A DNA stretch of 64,000 nucleotides from Streptomyces fildesensis (GCF_016107395.1 NZ_JAAIKO010000034.1:26551-90550), one strand, 5' to 3'. Numbered from the stretch's first letter, positions 1-9,376 are shown. Numbers and translations are program-made. The notes: a model not told the origin generated them from the sequence alone.

Positions 1-2
1 GA

Positions 3-815
3 GCCGCGCCCGAGATCCTCGTCATCGGGGGAGTCACCCATCTGCGCTGGACGTTCGGTGAGCCCCGGGTGCTGCTCGTAGGGCACCACGACACCGTGTG
101 GCCCATGGGCTCGCTGGCCACCCACCCCTGGTCGGTCGTGAACGGAATCGCCCGCGGACCCGGGGTCTTCGACATGAAGACCGGACTCGTGCAGATGTTC
201 CACGCGCTCAGGTCGCTGCCCACGCTTGACGGCATCCGTGTCCTGATCACCGGCGACGAGGAACTGGGCTCGCCCACCTCCCGCGAACTGGTCGAGGAGT
301 CCGCCAAGGGGTGCGTCGCCGCGTTCGTCCTGGAAGCCTCCGCCGACGGCGGGGCACTGAAGACCGCGCGCAAGGGGGTGTCCGAGTACGAGATCGAGGT
401 ACGGGGCCGGGCCGCGCACTCCGGACTCGAACCGGAGAAGGGCGTGAACGCGGCCATCGAGGCCGCCCACCAGGTCCTGGCGATCAGCAGGCTCGGCGAC
501 CTGGTCAACGAAGAACTGTCCGTCTCCCACGGTCCGGACGCCACCACCGTCACACCGACCCTCCTGCGGGCGGGAACGGCCGTCAACACCGTGCCGCCGC
601 GGGCCTCCATCTCCGTCGACGTGCGGGTACCGGACGCTGCGGCCCAGCGCCGGGTGGACGAACTGATCCGCTGCCTCCCCGTGCACACCCCCGGTGCCCG
701 TCTCAGCGTCTCCGGCGGCCCCAACCGGGCACCTCTGGAAGCGACTTCGTCGGCCGGGCTCTTCGCCCGGGCACCAGGCCCGCATCGGCCAGTTGCATCA
801 GCAGGACGGCGGTGA
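3..815 (+). pseudogene. M20 family metallopeptidase, cut at both ends
   Basis: The frame is open from the left window edge, so the N-terminus lies outside. The zinc-peptidase hallmarks of the M20 (carboxypeptidase G2/ArgE-like) family are visible: the HHDTVWP metal motif, the GDEELGS acidic catalytic motif and AHSGLEPEKG in the dimerisation-domain region. The family sequence continues to GLFARA near base 770, where a normal protein would go on for about 100 more residues. Instead the frame runs into antisense beta-lactamase sequence and stops at 813-815. The intact family hydrolyses peptide or acyl-amino-acid amide bonds in the cytoplasm. This copy lacks the C-terminal part of the catalytic domain, so it is very probably inactive. 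Confidence 0.8.
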
Positions 816-1023
816 ACACCTTCGTCGTGGAACCGATCTGGAACAGCGTGTCCGGGGTGACGGCTCGGCCCGTCGCAATGTTCTCGACGCCGACGGAGCA
901 TTCGGCGACCTCGTCGCCGATGGCGACGGCGACCTGCGCTCCGACGATTCCCAGTTCGGCCGCTGCTTCACCGGCCAGGTGTGTGATGGCGGCTCTGTCG
1001 ATGGCCGCAGTTTCGCTGGTCAT
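772..1023 (-). pseudogene. Serine beta-lactamase / penicillin-binding-like protein, N-terminal fragment
   Basis: The first roughly 85 residues of a class C beta-lactamase/DD-peptidase-like protein are intact, including the catalytic SxxK motif in GSTTKVFTAVLLMQL. After LADAGLV the family similarity ends abruptly near base 772 and the frame reads antisense through the M20 gene to a stop at 703. The YxN and KTG motifs are therefore missing. The ATG at 1023 is the natural start. The two neighbouring stumps meet tail-to-tail, which fits a single deletion that removed both C-termini. Function is expected to be lost. Confidence 0.75.
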
Positions 1024-1377
1024 GGGCGAGGTCTCCCCTGTGTACGCGACTCGGAATGCACCTCAGCCTAGGTAGTACACGAAGTGACGGCCCAGTGCCG
1101 CGGCACCAAATCGGCCGCTTCGGTTGGGGCGTCCGGACGAAGCCGGTGGCGACTGGGACGCCCCGACGGCCGGGGCGACCGCGACCGTGAATCGACTCCC
1201 TCGAAGCTGTGGTCCGCGTGGTTCCGGAGCGGCCCAGGAGGCGGCAGGCCTCAATCAGTGCTGGGTCGGACGAGCTTGACAGGCGGTCTGTCGATGGCAT
1301 CACCGGTTTCGCGCCGTGGGTGACGGGGTGCAGGAGCGTGCCTGACATGTCGGAGGGTGCCAGTAGCCTCAGGAACC
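1024..1377. other. Intergenic stretch, no gene seen
   Basis: Only short low-quality overlapping frames are present. No recognisable protein, RNA or repeat was seen. Confidence 0.4.
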
Positions 1378-1851
1378 ATGGGGATTCAGATAGATGTAGT
1401 GGTGGGATACCCGGTCAACGATGAGGTGGAGAGGGTGCTCGGGCTGGCTGAGGCGGTTGGCGAGCCTGTCACTGTCACGTTCATGTGGGAGGGGCGTGAC
1501 GAGGCGGAGCGCGCTGTGCTGGTGCCCGCGGCCACGCTGGCGCTCTGGGAGCATTGGGCTCCCACTGCCTACCCGACGAGTGACGCCAGGGACGAGAACC
1601 GGGCCGATGCGGAAGAGCCGGAGCTGGCTCACCCAGCGGAATTCGGCGCGTTCACGCTCTTTCGACGTCGCGCAGGAGAGCGCACGGCGGTCGCTCGTGG
1701 GGGAGTGGTGGTCGCCGAGCTCCTGGTCCCCGACGAGGCGCACTGGCTCGAAGAGCAGGCCCGCAATGTCCGCCAAGGCTTCATGGATCCGAAGCAGAAG
1801 GCGGCGTTCGAGGAGTTCCTCGCCCGACAGCCACCCCTCGATGAGCAGTGA
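1378..1851 (+). CDS. Hypothetical acidic protein
   Basis: A 157-residue protein of no family I recognise. I chose the ATG at 1378 over the in-frame GTG at 1357 because AGGA lies just upstream and the protein then opens with a beta-like stretch, MGIQIDVVVGYP. The sequence is acidic and soluble, with no signal peptide or membrane helix. It ends in a charged helical tail (KQKAAFEEFLARQP). Third-position GC is lower than in the flanking genes. It stands alone between a beta-lactamase stump and transposon debris, so context gives no functional hint. Confidence 0.6.
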   Translation: MGIQIDVVVGYPVNDEVERVLGLAEAVGEPVTVTFMWEGRDEAERAVLVPAATLALWEHWAPTAYPTSDARDENRADAEEPELAHPAEFGAFTLFRRRAGERTAVARGGVVVAELLVPDEAHWLEEQARNVRQGFMDPKQKAAFEEFLARQPPLDEQ

Positions 1852-2353
1852 CGCGCCGACTTGTGCTTCAGCCGCGGCATGCGCGCGCCGCCAGGTCACC
1901 ACCGCGCCAGTGCCTCCGCGGACCATCCGCAGTAGCCGCCAGCCCTCGGCGTCATCTATCCCGCGAGCGCGAACTCGTCATGCCACGCACGTGGTTTGGC
2001 GGCCCGATGCCGCTCGAGCTGCAGGTTCAGGAGGAGTTGTCGGAGTCAGCGGCGAGGGTCTTGCCCGCGACTCCTGACCGGGTGACGCCGTCGACTGCGT
2101 CAACCCACCGAATTCGGCGCGAGCCGGCGCGCCTGACCACCGGCCGCGGCTGCGGGCACGCGGCGCGGGCCAGTGGCGGCGGCTTCGGTTCGTGGTGTGG
2201 TCGTCCGGCTGGGCGGACCACTGGAGGAGGAAGCGCAGGGATTCCTGGGAGGGGGAGTCCGGTGGGGCCGTGTAGGCGACAAGTTGCTGGTCGGGCTGTG
2301 TGTCGACCTTCGGGACCCACCTGGCCAAGGCCGACTGAACAGGCCATCCTGAG
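1852..2353. other. Non-coding or degraded stretch
   Basis: Several open frames occur on both strands but none has protein-like composition. It adjoins a Tn3-type transposase scrap and is probably degraded mobile-element flank. Confidence 0.4.
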
Positions 2354-2473
2354 TACCGCAGCGCACGCGCCGGCGCGATCTGCCACGGCGGCCGGCGCCA
2401 GATCCACCAGGCGCACCGGGAGGACCAGCTCGCCGCCCTCGGTCTGGTCCTCAACACCGGCGTCCTGCACTCG
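2354..2473 (+). pseudogene. Tn3-family transposase C-terminal scrap
   Basis: About 40 residues read through as CHGGRRQIHQAHREDQLAALG followed by LVLN. This resembles the conserved C-terminal block of actinobacterial Tn3-family transposases, where the pattern HGxxGQLxxAYREGxEDQLGALGLVLNxVVLW is typical (family pattern recalled, not searched). Similarity stops after about 40 residues with no start or stop context, so this is a relic. A resolvase scrap of the kind that accompanies such transposases lies at 20.1 kb. Confidence 0.5.
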
Positions 2474-2582
2474 CCCGCTGGGCCACTCGTTGCATCCGGT
2501 AGAGGCCAGGCACCCGACGCTCCGGGCCGAGGCGAGGAACGCCGAGCTGGGCTGAGCGCTGGCGCAACGACCTCACGGAGCC

Positions 2583-3868
2583 CTAAAGGGCACTCTCCTG
2601 AACGGGATCCCGCGTTTCCGGGTGAGCTGGATCGTCGGCCGCGGCGGCGGCGCGCAGCGCCGCCTCGACGTGGCGGTTGCTGGTCATGGTCGACGTGACG
2701 GCGGTCATGGTGAGGAGGAGGCCGGCGGCGGTGTAGAGCGGGGTGCGTATGTCGTAGGTGCTGGCCAGCCAGCCGCCGAGGAAGGCCCCGATGGGGGCGG
2801 CGCACATGGCGAGCATGCGGGATGTGGAGGCGACCCGGCCCATCAGGTGGGCGGGGACGATCGCCTGTCGGAGGGAGGGGGCGAGGACCATCGTGGCGCC
2901 CATGCCGGCCCCGCAGACGGCGAGTGCCAACCCGGCCACGTACGGGTTCGGGGCGGCGGCCAGGCCCAGGATGGCAAGTCCCTCGACGGCGGCCGTGCAG
3001 GTCAGCGCGGTGCCGGTGCCGAGTCGTCGGCCGAGGAAGGAGGCGATGCCCGCGCCGAGCAGGCCGCCGGCGGCCTCCGCGGTGAGGAGCAGGCCGAAGC
3101 CGTAGGTGTCGATGCCGAGGCGGTCGTGGGCGAACAGGGCGAGTACGGTCTCCACGGCGAGGAAGGCGATGTTCCCGACCGCCGGACGCAGGGCGAGTCC
3201 GAGCAGCAACTGATCCCGGAATACGTACGAGGCGCCGGCCCGCGCCTGCCGCAGCAGTGACTCGCGGGCCTGCGGTACGGGCCGGGGTGCGGCAGGCAGC
3301 GACCGTACGAGCAGTGCGGACAGCGCGAACGACACCGCGTCGGCGAGCAGCGGAACCGCTCGCCCGAGCGCGAGCAGCGCACTGCCCGCAGGCGGTCCCG
3401 CGAAGCCGGACGCGGCGGTCTGGGCGCCGCGCAGGCGGGAGTTGGCGCGCTCCAGGAGCGCGGGGTCACGGCCGAGCAGATCCGGCAGATAGGCCGTGGC
3501 GGCGTGTCGAAGAAGAGCCCGCCGAGGCCGAGCAGGAAGGCGACGGCCGCGAGCAGTGGAATGCTCAGCGCGTCGAGCGCGGCCGCTGCCGCCGGTATCG
3601 CGAGCAGCACCGCACGCGCCGCGTCCGTGACCCACATCGTGCGCCGACGGTCCCAGCGGTCCACCAGGGCGCCGCCGAGCACCCCGAAGAGCAGCCACGG
3701 CAGCGTTCCGGTGGCCGTGACGACGGCGAGCGCCATCGGATCCCGCGTCAACGTCAACGCGAGCAGCGGCAGCGCGGCGTGCGACACCCCGTCACCGAGC
3801 GAGGAGACCGTCTGCGCGGTCCACAGCCGTCCGAACCCGGTCGGCAACTTGCGGATATCTGAGGTCAC
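2583..3868 (-). pseudogene. MFS exporter (EntS/macrolide-efflux type), single frameshift
   Basis: A 12-helix major facilitator protein of about 428 residues, read in two frames. The N-terminal half (3868 to about 3503) begins MTSDIRKLPTGFGRLWTAQ and carries the GGALVDRWDRRR signature of the loop between helices 2 and 3. The C-terminal half continues in the adjacent frame from AATAYLPDLLGRD to the stop at 2583. The join is near 3500-3506, where one base appears missing: GACACG CCGCCACG where GACACG GCCGCCACG would keep frame. Both halves are otherwise clean, so the lesion is recent or a sequencing error. The start overlaps the regulator stop by four bases, so the two are translationally coupled. 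Family members export siderophores or macrolides. Confidence 0.8.
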
Positions 3869-4404
3869 TTGGCGTCCCCTTCGGCCTGCTCACGCGTTGT
3901 CGGGTGGAACAGTGCGAAGACGAGTGACGCGTCCGGCAGCGACGGATCGGACAGCTCCCGGTACTCGTCCGCCAGTGCCTGCATCCGCGCCCCCAACCGC
4001 GCGAACTGCTCGTCGGTGAGCCGCAGATGCGCCATCCGTACGTGCCGCTCGCCATCCGCCGGCGCTGCCTCCAGGTCCGCCACCGCATGCCGCATCAGCA
4101 CATCCGGCCCTCCTTCGCCCGGGTCCGGCAGCACGATCGACCGCGCGGCCATGGCGTAGTACCGCTCGGTGACCCCCCGGACCTTCCGCGTTCGTACCAC
4201 CGTCACCAGGCCGGCCCGCTCCAGCAGCCGTACGTGGTAGCTGGAACTCCCCTTCGCAATGCCCACTCGCTCGGCGATCTGCGTAATCGTCGCGGGCTCG
4301 AAGCGGAGCACGGCCATGATCCGGTGACGCGTGAGATTGGAAACGGCGCGTAGCTGCTCGTCGGTGGTGACGTGGAACGTCTCGGGGAGATCGTCTGTAG
4401 GCAT
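3865..4404 (-). CDS. ArsR-like winged-helix regulator of the adjacent MFS gene
   Basis: A 179-residue protein with an N-terminal winged helix at about residues 15-85. The helix-turn-helix reads RHRIMAVLRFEPATITQIAE followed by RVGIAKGSSSYHVRLLERAG, typical of ArsR/DUF2087-like repressors. The C-terminal half is helical and may bind a ligand or dimerise. The ATG at 4404 is preferred over upstream starts because those would run through the palindrome at 4426-4440. It lies first in an operon with the MFS exporter, sharing an ATGA overlap. By analogy it represses the exporter and itself, with release by an exported drug or metabolite. The ligand is unknown. Confidence 0.8.
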   Translation of the reverse strand: MPTDDLPETFHVTTDEQLRAVSNLTRHRIMAVLRFEPATITQIAERVGIAKGSSSYHVRLLERAGLVTVVRTRKVRGVTERYYAMAARSIVLPDPGEGGPDVLMRHAVADLEAAPADGERHVRMAHLRLTDEQFARLGARMQALADEYRELSDPSLPDASLVFALFHPTTREQAEGDAK

Positions 4405-4425
4405 GGCCCCAATGGTCAACACTTC

Positions 4426-4440
4426 TTGACCATTGGTCAA
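4426..4440. promoter_or_regulatory. Palindromic operator candidate TTGACCATTGGTCAA
   Basis: A 15-bp dyad (TTGACCA / TGGTCAA around a central T) lies 22 bp upstream of the regulator ATG. A further half-site, TGGTCAA, sits at 4413-4419. The position suits autorepression of the regulator-exporter operon. Confidence 0.6.
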
Positions 4441-4808
4441 GGGGTTTTGTTCGGGCTTCCGGAATCGGTTCTCCAGCCCGTGAGGCCTTCGTAGTCGCCA
4501 CCAGCGATGCTCGTTCGTTCTGTGGTACCTGGGGCGCCCCAAGCGCGGATATGAAGACCACCCCTGGCGGGCGGCTTCGATCGAAGGGACCTCAGGCGGC
4601 CGTCACTGTTGGGGGTCGCCATGCGGCAAGGGCATCAGGGGGAACGTCCCGTCATATTCAGCTGAACGTGACGCTCCGGTCGGTGGCATCCGGTGCGACG
4701 AAGGCGAGAAGTGACTCGGCGCCTCGTCCAACACCGCCGCGGTGTCTGCCGCGACAGCGGCCGGAACGATCGTTGCAGCGCGCCACGTTGCTGTGCTCTG
4801 ACGCCGGG
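4441..4808. other. Intergenic stretch, no gene seen
   Basis: Short frames only. One minus-strand frame (4603-4790) has protein-like stretches but no recognisable family or good start, and may be a relic. Confidence 0.35.
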
Positions 4809-5087
4809 TCAACCCGAGTTGGGGAGGGCGGAGAGCAGGGCCGCGGCGGCTCTGTCGAAAGGGGTGGTGCTGCCCGCTGCGCGACACAGGATGTGGGCGC
4901 CTTCGAGAGTGACGATCAGGAGAGTGGCCAGATCGGCGGCCGGGGATGGGCTCATTCCGGCCTGAGTGAGTTTTCCGGCGAGCTCGCCGGTCCAGCCGGT
5001 GAACCCTTCGGCCGCGACGGTGCGCAGGCTGCTTCGGTCAGCGATGGCCGCACCGCCGTCGATGGTGACCGCCGCGACTGCGCAGCC
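4809..5087 (-). pseudogene. TetR-family regulator, C-terminal half only
   Basis: About 92 residues match the ligand-binding C-terminal domain of LmrA/YxaF-type TetR repressors. They run from GCAVAAVTIDGG through FTGWTGELAGKLTQAG to ADLATLLIVTLEGAHILCRA and a normal stop. The entire N-terminal DNA-binding domain is missing: upstream of about 5087 the same frame reads antisense through an unrelated plus-strand remnant. Without the helix-turn-helix it cannot act as a repressor. Confidence 0.6.
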
Positions 5088-5249
5088 GGTTTCTACGAGT
5101 TCGACAGCGCGGAGAACGCCCTGACCTTCGCTCAGGGCCCCTTCGCCGAAGAGGCCCGCCGGGCCGGAGCCCCGGCAACGACGCGACTGTTCGACGGTGA
5201 CATCGTCAAGGACGCCAGCATCGACCTGAACTCGCCCTACTACGACTGA
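5088..5249 (+). pseudogene. C-terminal remnant of a small alpha/beta protein
   Basis: Reads FYEFDSAENALTFAQGPFAE and ends LFDGDIVKDASIDLNSPYYD before a stop. The composition is that of a real protein C-terminus, similar in style to dimeric alpha-beta-barrel monooxygenase-like proteins, but the family is not certain. It begins exactly where the TetR stump ends on the other strand, so a deletion joined two genes head-to-head. Confidence 0.35.
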
Positions 5250-5304
5250 CACCGCAGGTCGCCACCGCTTCGGCGCTGGACGCCGGCTCGCCCCACTGCG
5301 GGGC

Positions 5305-5952
5305 GAGGCGGCCACCGCGCTGTTCGGTTGGACCGTCGCCCCACCGGACTCCAACGGCTACAGGCTCTGCACGCTGCGCGGACATCTCGTCGCCGCCCTT
5401 GGGCCGGCCGAGGACGCCGGCGCACCCTACTGGACGATCAACGTCACCGTGTCGGACATCCAGGCCACCGCCACTCGCTTCACGAACCTGGGCGCCCAGA
5501 TCATCGTGGCACCCACCGAAGTCGGGACACTCGGCTACTACGCCGTCGCTCTCGACCCCGTCGGCGCACCACTGTCACTTTGGCAGCCCGGCACCCATGA
5601 CGGCATGCAACTGACCGGCGAACCGGGCGCTTTCGCCGGCATCAGCCTTCTCACCGACCACTCCGCGCAGGCCGCCGCCTTCTACCGACCAGCCCTGAAC
5701 TGGAACTACAACCCCGGCCACACAGAGTTCCGGCTGCCGGACCACTCCATCGCCGCGACCAGCCCGCCGCCAGGGACTCCAACGGCACAGCGATCACTCT
5801 GGCCGGTCAGTTTCGCCAGTGACAGGCCCGACACCGACGCCAAGCAGGCCCTGCAACTCGGTGCGACCGCAGTTCGCCAGGACTCCAACGGAGACGTGGT
5901 CCTGCGCGATCCCACCGGCGCTCTGTTCGGCCTCACTCAGCACACCCGATAG
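5305..5952 (+). pseudogene. Two-domain VOC (glyoxalase-fold) protein, N-truncated
   Basis: Two vicinal-oxygen-chelate domains can be read. The first lacks its opening strand: it begins at EAATALFGWTVAPPDSNGY and runs to SLWQPGTHDG. The second runs from AFAGISLLTDHSAQAAAFYR to DPTGALFGLTQH. The frame is open upstream to a stop at 5227 but contains no ATG or GTG until 5449 (GTG), which would begin mid-domain. The N-terminus, about 15-20 residues, has therefore been lost at the same scar that truncated the neighbours. Intact members are cytoplasmic metal-dependent or binding proteins. Confidence 0.6.
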
Positions 5953-6036
5953 TGCCACTCCGACCGAACGCGTTGCCCCAGGCGACTTCATGAGTCACCG
6001 CACGAGGTCCGGCCTTCGTATGTCACGCTCGTCCCC

Positions 6037-6624
6037 ATGCAGAAACGACATGTCGCCGCGGCGACGCTGATGGTGATCGTATGGACGGGGGCCGCTGCGT
6101 GCGGTGGGAGCGACTCGTCATCTTCGTCTTCCCCAGGGAAATCGACCGGTTCAACAGGCGCCAAGAAGCCCGCCGGAGGAGAGCCGTCGATCCCCAAGGG
6201 GCCGCGCACGACACTCAAGGGGATGGACGTCTGCAAAGCGCTGAGGGCCGAGTCGCTGACCGCGATCGGCGTTCAGCCCTCCGACGCCAAGGAGGGCAGC
6301 GAATCCGGCAGAAGCTCGGACTCCGGCTGTGACTGGCACAGCGGCGGGACGGAGGTGCAGATCAACGGCATCGTCGACATGTCGGTGGACTTGTCCGTGG
6401 ACGAGTACGGAATCCAGAAGAAGATCGACGTCCTGGGCTTCCCAGGGGTCGCGGCCACTGCGATCGGCAACTCCTGTGACGACTCCATGCAGGTCAACGC
6501 CGACGAACTCGAGGTCAATGTCCGGAACGAAGACAGCAGCAATCCGGCGCTTCGCGTTAGCAAGGCGTGCGACGTGGCGAGGGACTTCACCCGACAGGTG
6601 CTGACGGGAGTCACCAAGAAGTGA
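6037..6624 (+). CDS. DUF3558-like lipoprotein
   Basis: A 195-residue exported lipoprotein. The signal peptide MQKRHVAAATLMVIVWTG is followed by the lipobox AAAC, giving a lipidated Cys at about residue 22. A flexible Gly/Ser/Lys-rich linker follows (residues 23-50). The mature domain carries two to four Cys (DVCKAL, SGCDWH, GNSCDD, KACDVA) in the pattern of actinobacterial DUF3558 surface lipoproteins. It should be anchored on the outer face of the membrane. The family has no firm biochemical function. No strong ribosome-binding site is visible upstream of the ATG. Confidence 0.7.
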   Translation: MQKRHVAAATLMVIVWTGAAACGGSDSSSSSSPGKSTGSTGAKKPAGGEPSIPKGPRTTLKGMDVCKALRAESLTAIGVQPSDAKEGSESGRSSDSGCDWHSGGTEVQINGIVDMSVDLSVDEYGIQKKIDVLGFPGVAATAIGNSCDDSMQVNADELEVNVRNEDSSNPALRVSKACDVARDFTRQVLTGVTKK

Positions 6625-6625
6625 G

Positions 6626-7003
6626 GTGGCGGCGCTGCCTGCCGTGCGCGCCTGCTCGCCAGAACTGCCCGAGCACCCGGACTTCACCCGCATCCTTGCC
6701 GTGTTCAACGAGGAGACCGGAACGCTGCGGGCCAGGGACGTCGCCCAGGCCCTCGGCCACGAACTCCCGCCCACGAACGTCGTGGGCATCCGGGCCAAGC
6801 CGAAGCGCCTGGTCGAACTCGACGTCCTCACCGACGCCGACACGGGCAGCTTCGCCAGGAAGCCAGAGCGCAGCCGCGCCTGTGCCGGATGGATGCCAGG
6901 GGTGGGCCGGGCTGCCGCAGGCCGCGGGCCGCGGGCCGGGCACGCCACCGCGGGTGATCTCAGTGATGCCGGGAAGCGAGCACCTAGTGCCGTGACCGGA
7001 TAG
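6626..7003 (+). pseudogene. Winged-helix tail fragment, IS-associated type
   Basis: The frame opens one base after the lipoprotein stop. It contains HPDFTRILAVFNEETGTLRA, then RDVAQALGHELPPTNVVGIR and AKPKRLVELDVLT. This is a compact winged helix resembling the C-terminal domain of a Streptomyces IS-associated protein family (recalled). The usual N-terminal part is missing, and after ARKPERSR the sequence becomes low complexity. It is most likely a relic, though a short translated protein cannot be excluded. Confidence 0.4.
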
Positions 7004-7143
7004 GTTCACCGAGGCCTCGTGTTCTGCGAGTTCGTGAGCCACCGCTGCTCCCCGGTTTCTGCTGGTCACCGGGGTGGACGACCTCGTTTGGATGGTTGTC
7101 ATCGACTTGCCGCCCATCCCGCCCTGCAGGCAGGGTGTGGATC

Positions 7144-7641
7144 ATGCTTGAACTACGTAGTCTGACATCAGACGACTGGCCCCTTTGGCGGGAGTTGCGA
7201 CTGGCCGCGCTTACTGAGGCGCCCTACGCGTTCGGATCGACGCTGGCTCAGTGGCAGGGCTCCGGCGACCGAGAGGCACGCTGGCGTGCCCGTCTGTCGA
7301 TTCCTGGAGCGCTCGATCTCGTCGCGCTCCTCGACGGCCTTCCGGTGGGCATCGCCAGCGGAGTACCGGGCGAGGGAACAGATAATGTGGAGTTGATCTC
7401 GATGTGGGTCGCCCCCACGGCTCGGGGCAAGGGCGTGGGTGACTACCTGATCCAGGCGGTCGAGCGGTGGGGAGCGGAGCGCGGCGTCACGACGCTGCGG
7501 TTGTCCGTCATGCCGGACAACCGCAAGGCGACCGCACTCTATGAGCGGCACGGTTTCACGGACACGGGTGAGCCCGGCGATCTTCTGCCCGATGGCATTG
7601 GCAGGGAGCGGGTCATGGCGAAGAGCCTGGCCGCTGTCTGA
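7144..7641 (+). CDS. GNAT family N-acetyltransferase
   Basis: A 165-residue single-domain GNAT that transfers an acetyl group from acetyl-CoA to an amine. The domain spans the whole protein: beta1 at LELRSLTSDDW, the central strands at VALLDGLPVGIASG, and the acetyl-CoA-binding motif A as VELISMWVAPTARGKGVGD (R/Q-x-x-G-x-G/A pattern). The C-terminal signature is NRKATALYERHGFTDTGE. The ATG at 7144 gives the expected beta1 start; the longer frame from 7096 adds an unlikely extension. It stands alone, so the substrate cannot be inferred. Confidence 0.85.
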   Translation: MLELRSLTSDDWPLWRELRLAALTEAPYAFGSTLAQWQGSGDREARWRARLSIPGALDLVALLDGLPVGIASGVPGEGTDNVELISMWVAPTARGKGVGDYLIQAVERWGAERGVTTLRLSVMPDNRKATALYERHGFTDTGEPGDLLPDGIGRERVMAKSLAAV

Positions 7642-8274
7642 TCTCCATATCCGGGCACGGCGGGATCCCTCACTGGGTCAGGCTGCGGCGGCGAGGGGGC
7701 GTCCGCCCCAGCGGATGCCCTTCTCGCTGCGGATGCGGATGCGGGGTGCTGCGTGAACCACGCGGCCACAGCGCTAGCCGAGTTCGAGCTGGTTGGTTGG
7801 CATCCGGAGCTCATGCAACCCCACGTCTGCCCAGAACTGCTCCGGCGGCCCGCACATCCGTTACACCTCACTACCGCTACACCTGCGGACAGAACCCGGT
7901 GAGTTCGGATCCATCTGCCCACCCGGTGCGCAGATGACCAGGGAAGTGCGGGCGGGCGCACCGAAGCCGCCCTTCCTTCCGCTCGGGCTCATGGTCGACT
8001 CCTTCGCTCACGGCGGCGGTCCGGTCCGACGCGTCCGCGGAGCGGATTCGGGGCCGGGAGGTGCTGGCCGACCTCGCAGTTTCGCAGCCCTCGCTAACGT
8101 CTCACTCACGTTTCGCTTACGTGATGCCCGTGGCTGTGAGCGGGTGGAATCGGGTGCCGATCAGGCTTGCCCGGACCCGGGCACGCGGTACAGCATGACC
8201 TTGCGTGACGTCGCCGATCGAAGGTTCCCGAGGAAGGGAACCGTGTCGGCAGTGGTCGGCAGCGGCCGGCGGTG
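7642..8274. other. Intergenic stretch, possible gene relics
   Basis: No intact gene. A minus-strand reading at 7690-7745 (APRIRIRSEKGIRWGGRPL then a stop) and a plus-strand reading at 7755-7860 have protein-like composition. Both lack starts and recognised families. Confidence 0.35.
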
Positions 8275-9285
8275 TCAGGCCAGCGAGGCGGCGTGGGCGG
8301 GGTCGATGGCGTGCTGGAGCGGCCGGTTCTGTGTGAAGCGGCGGAGTTCGCCGAGCACGAGCTGTCCGAGGCGGTGGCGTTCGGCGCCCATGGCGCCGCC
8401 CAGGTGCGGTGTCAGGACGACGTTGGGAAGGGTGAACAGTGGTGAGTCATGAGCCGGGGGCTCGGGGTGCGTTACGTCGAGTACGGCGGTGAGGTCGGGC
8501 CTGGCGTGCAGGACCTGCGCGGCGGCCGTCTCGTCGATCAGCGCGCCCCGCGCGGTGTTGATCAGTGTCGTGCCCGGCCCCATGGAGTTGAGCAGCCGTG
8601 CCCCGATCGAGCCGCGGGTCTGGGGCAGCAGCGGTGCGTGGAGGCTGACGACGTGACTGGTGGCGAAGAGTTCCTCGATGGAGATCAGCCGGACTCCCGC
8701 GCGCTGGGCGGTGTCCTGGGAGGCGACGGGATCCGTGGCGAGGACCTCGACTTCGAAGCGGGCGAGGTGGGCGGCGACGAGCCGGCCGATGTGCCCGAGT
8801 CCCAACAGGCCGACCCGTGACCGGTACGCGCCCGGGACGTCGGGATCGGTGGGGAAGCGGCGGCTCTGCGCCATCTCCCGCTCGATGCGGTGGGCCTGTT
8901 TCAGTCCGAGCAGGACATGGGCGAGGGTGAACTCCGCCACCGGAACGGCATTGGCCGCGGCGGCCGCGACGATCGGGATGTCGCGCTCCCAGAAGGCGGG
9001 TGTGGTCAGGTGCCGGACGGACCCCGCCGCGACGAGAACGGCCCGCAGCCGAGGGGCCCGTGACAGGAGGGCGCCGTCGAGAAGGGGTGCACCCCAGCCT
9101 GTGAGCAGAATGTCGACGGTCCGCAGCACGTCGGGGTCCGCGTCGAGCTCCTGCCGGGTGAGGGGCGGTCCCTGCCAGTGCACGAGCCGGCCGATCTCGG
9201 CCAGTACTGCGGGCGGGTAGACGTCGGCCCGGCGTTCTTCCTCCATGACCAACAGGGCTGTCGGTGCGGTGGCCGGTGCGTTCAT
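8275..9285 (-). CDS. D-2-hydroxyacid dehydrogenase, NAD(P)-dependent
   Basis: A 336-residue phosphoglycerate-dehydrogenase-type enzyme. It has the Rossmann motif VGLLGLGHIGRLVAAHLA near residues 165-185 and the three catalytic residues of the family: Arg in NTARGALID, Glu in DVTHPEPP and His in LTPHLGG. It would interconvert a 2-keto acid and its D-hydroxy acid in the cytosol. The ATG at 9285 is chosen because AGGAG lies at 9296-9300; the longer frame is not protein-like. It diverges from the sugar-importer operon across a shared regulatory region. This suggests a role late in breakdown of the imported sugar or uronic acid, which is an inference. Confidence 0.85.
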   Translation of the reverse strand: MNAPATAPTALLVMEEERRADVYPPAVLAEIGRLVHWQGPPLTRQELDADPDVLRTVDILLTGWGAPLLDGALLSRAPRLRAVLVAAGSVRHLTTPAFWERDIPIVAAAAANAVPVAEFTLAHVLLGLKQAHRIEREMAQSRRFPTDPDVPGAYRSRVGLLGLGHIGRLVAAHLARFEVEVLATDPVASQDTAQRAGVRLISIEELFATSHVVSLHAPLLPQTRGSIGARLLNSMGPGTTLINTARGALIDETAAAQVLHARPDLTAVLDVTHPEPPAHDSPLFTLPNVVLTPHLGGAMGAERHRLGQLVLGELRRFTQNRPLQHAIDPAHAASLA

Positions 9286-9361
9286 GTCGGGTTGTCTCCT
9301 CGGCCTGTCCGGTGGTGGACCGGCAGCCGGACGGTCGGCGGTCCCTGCTCGGATGTGATGG

Positions 9362-9376
9362 AAAGCGTCTGGCTTT
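9362..9376. promoter_or_regulatory. Inverted repeat AAAGC-N5-GCTTT
   Basis: A 5-bp dyad with half-sites identical to the outer half of the LacI-like operator at 9717-9733. It lies about 75 bp upstream of the dehydrogenase start, where it could control that divergent gene. Confidence 0.4.

Noticed and set aside
1848..2555. 235-codon plus-strand frame
   Set aside because: Arg/Pro/Ser-rich composition without protein character; only a Tn3 scrap in another frame has family similarity.
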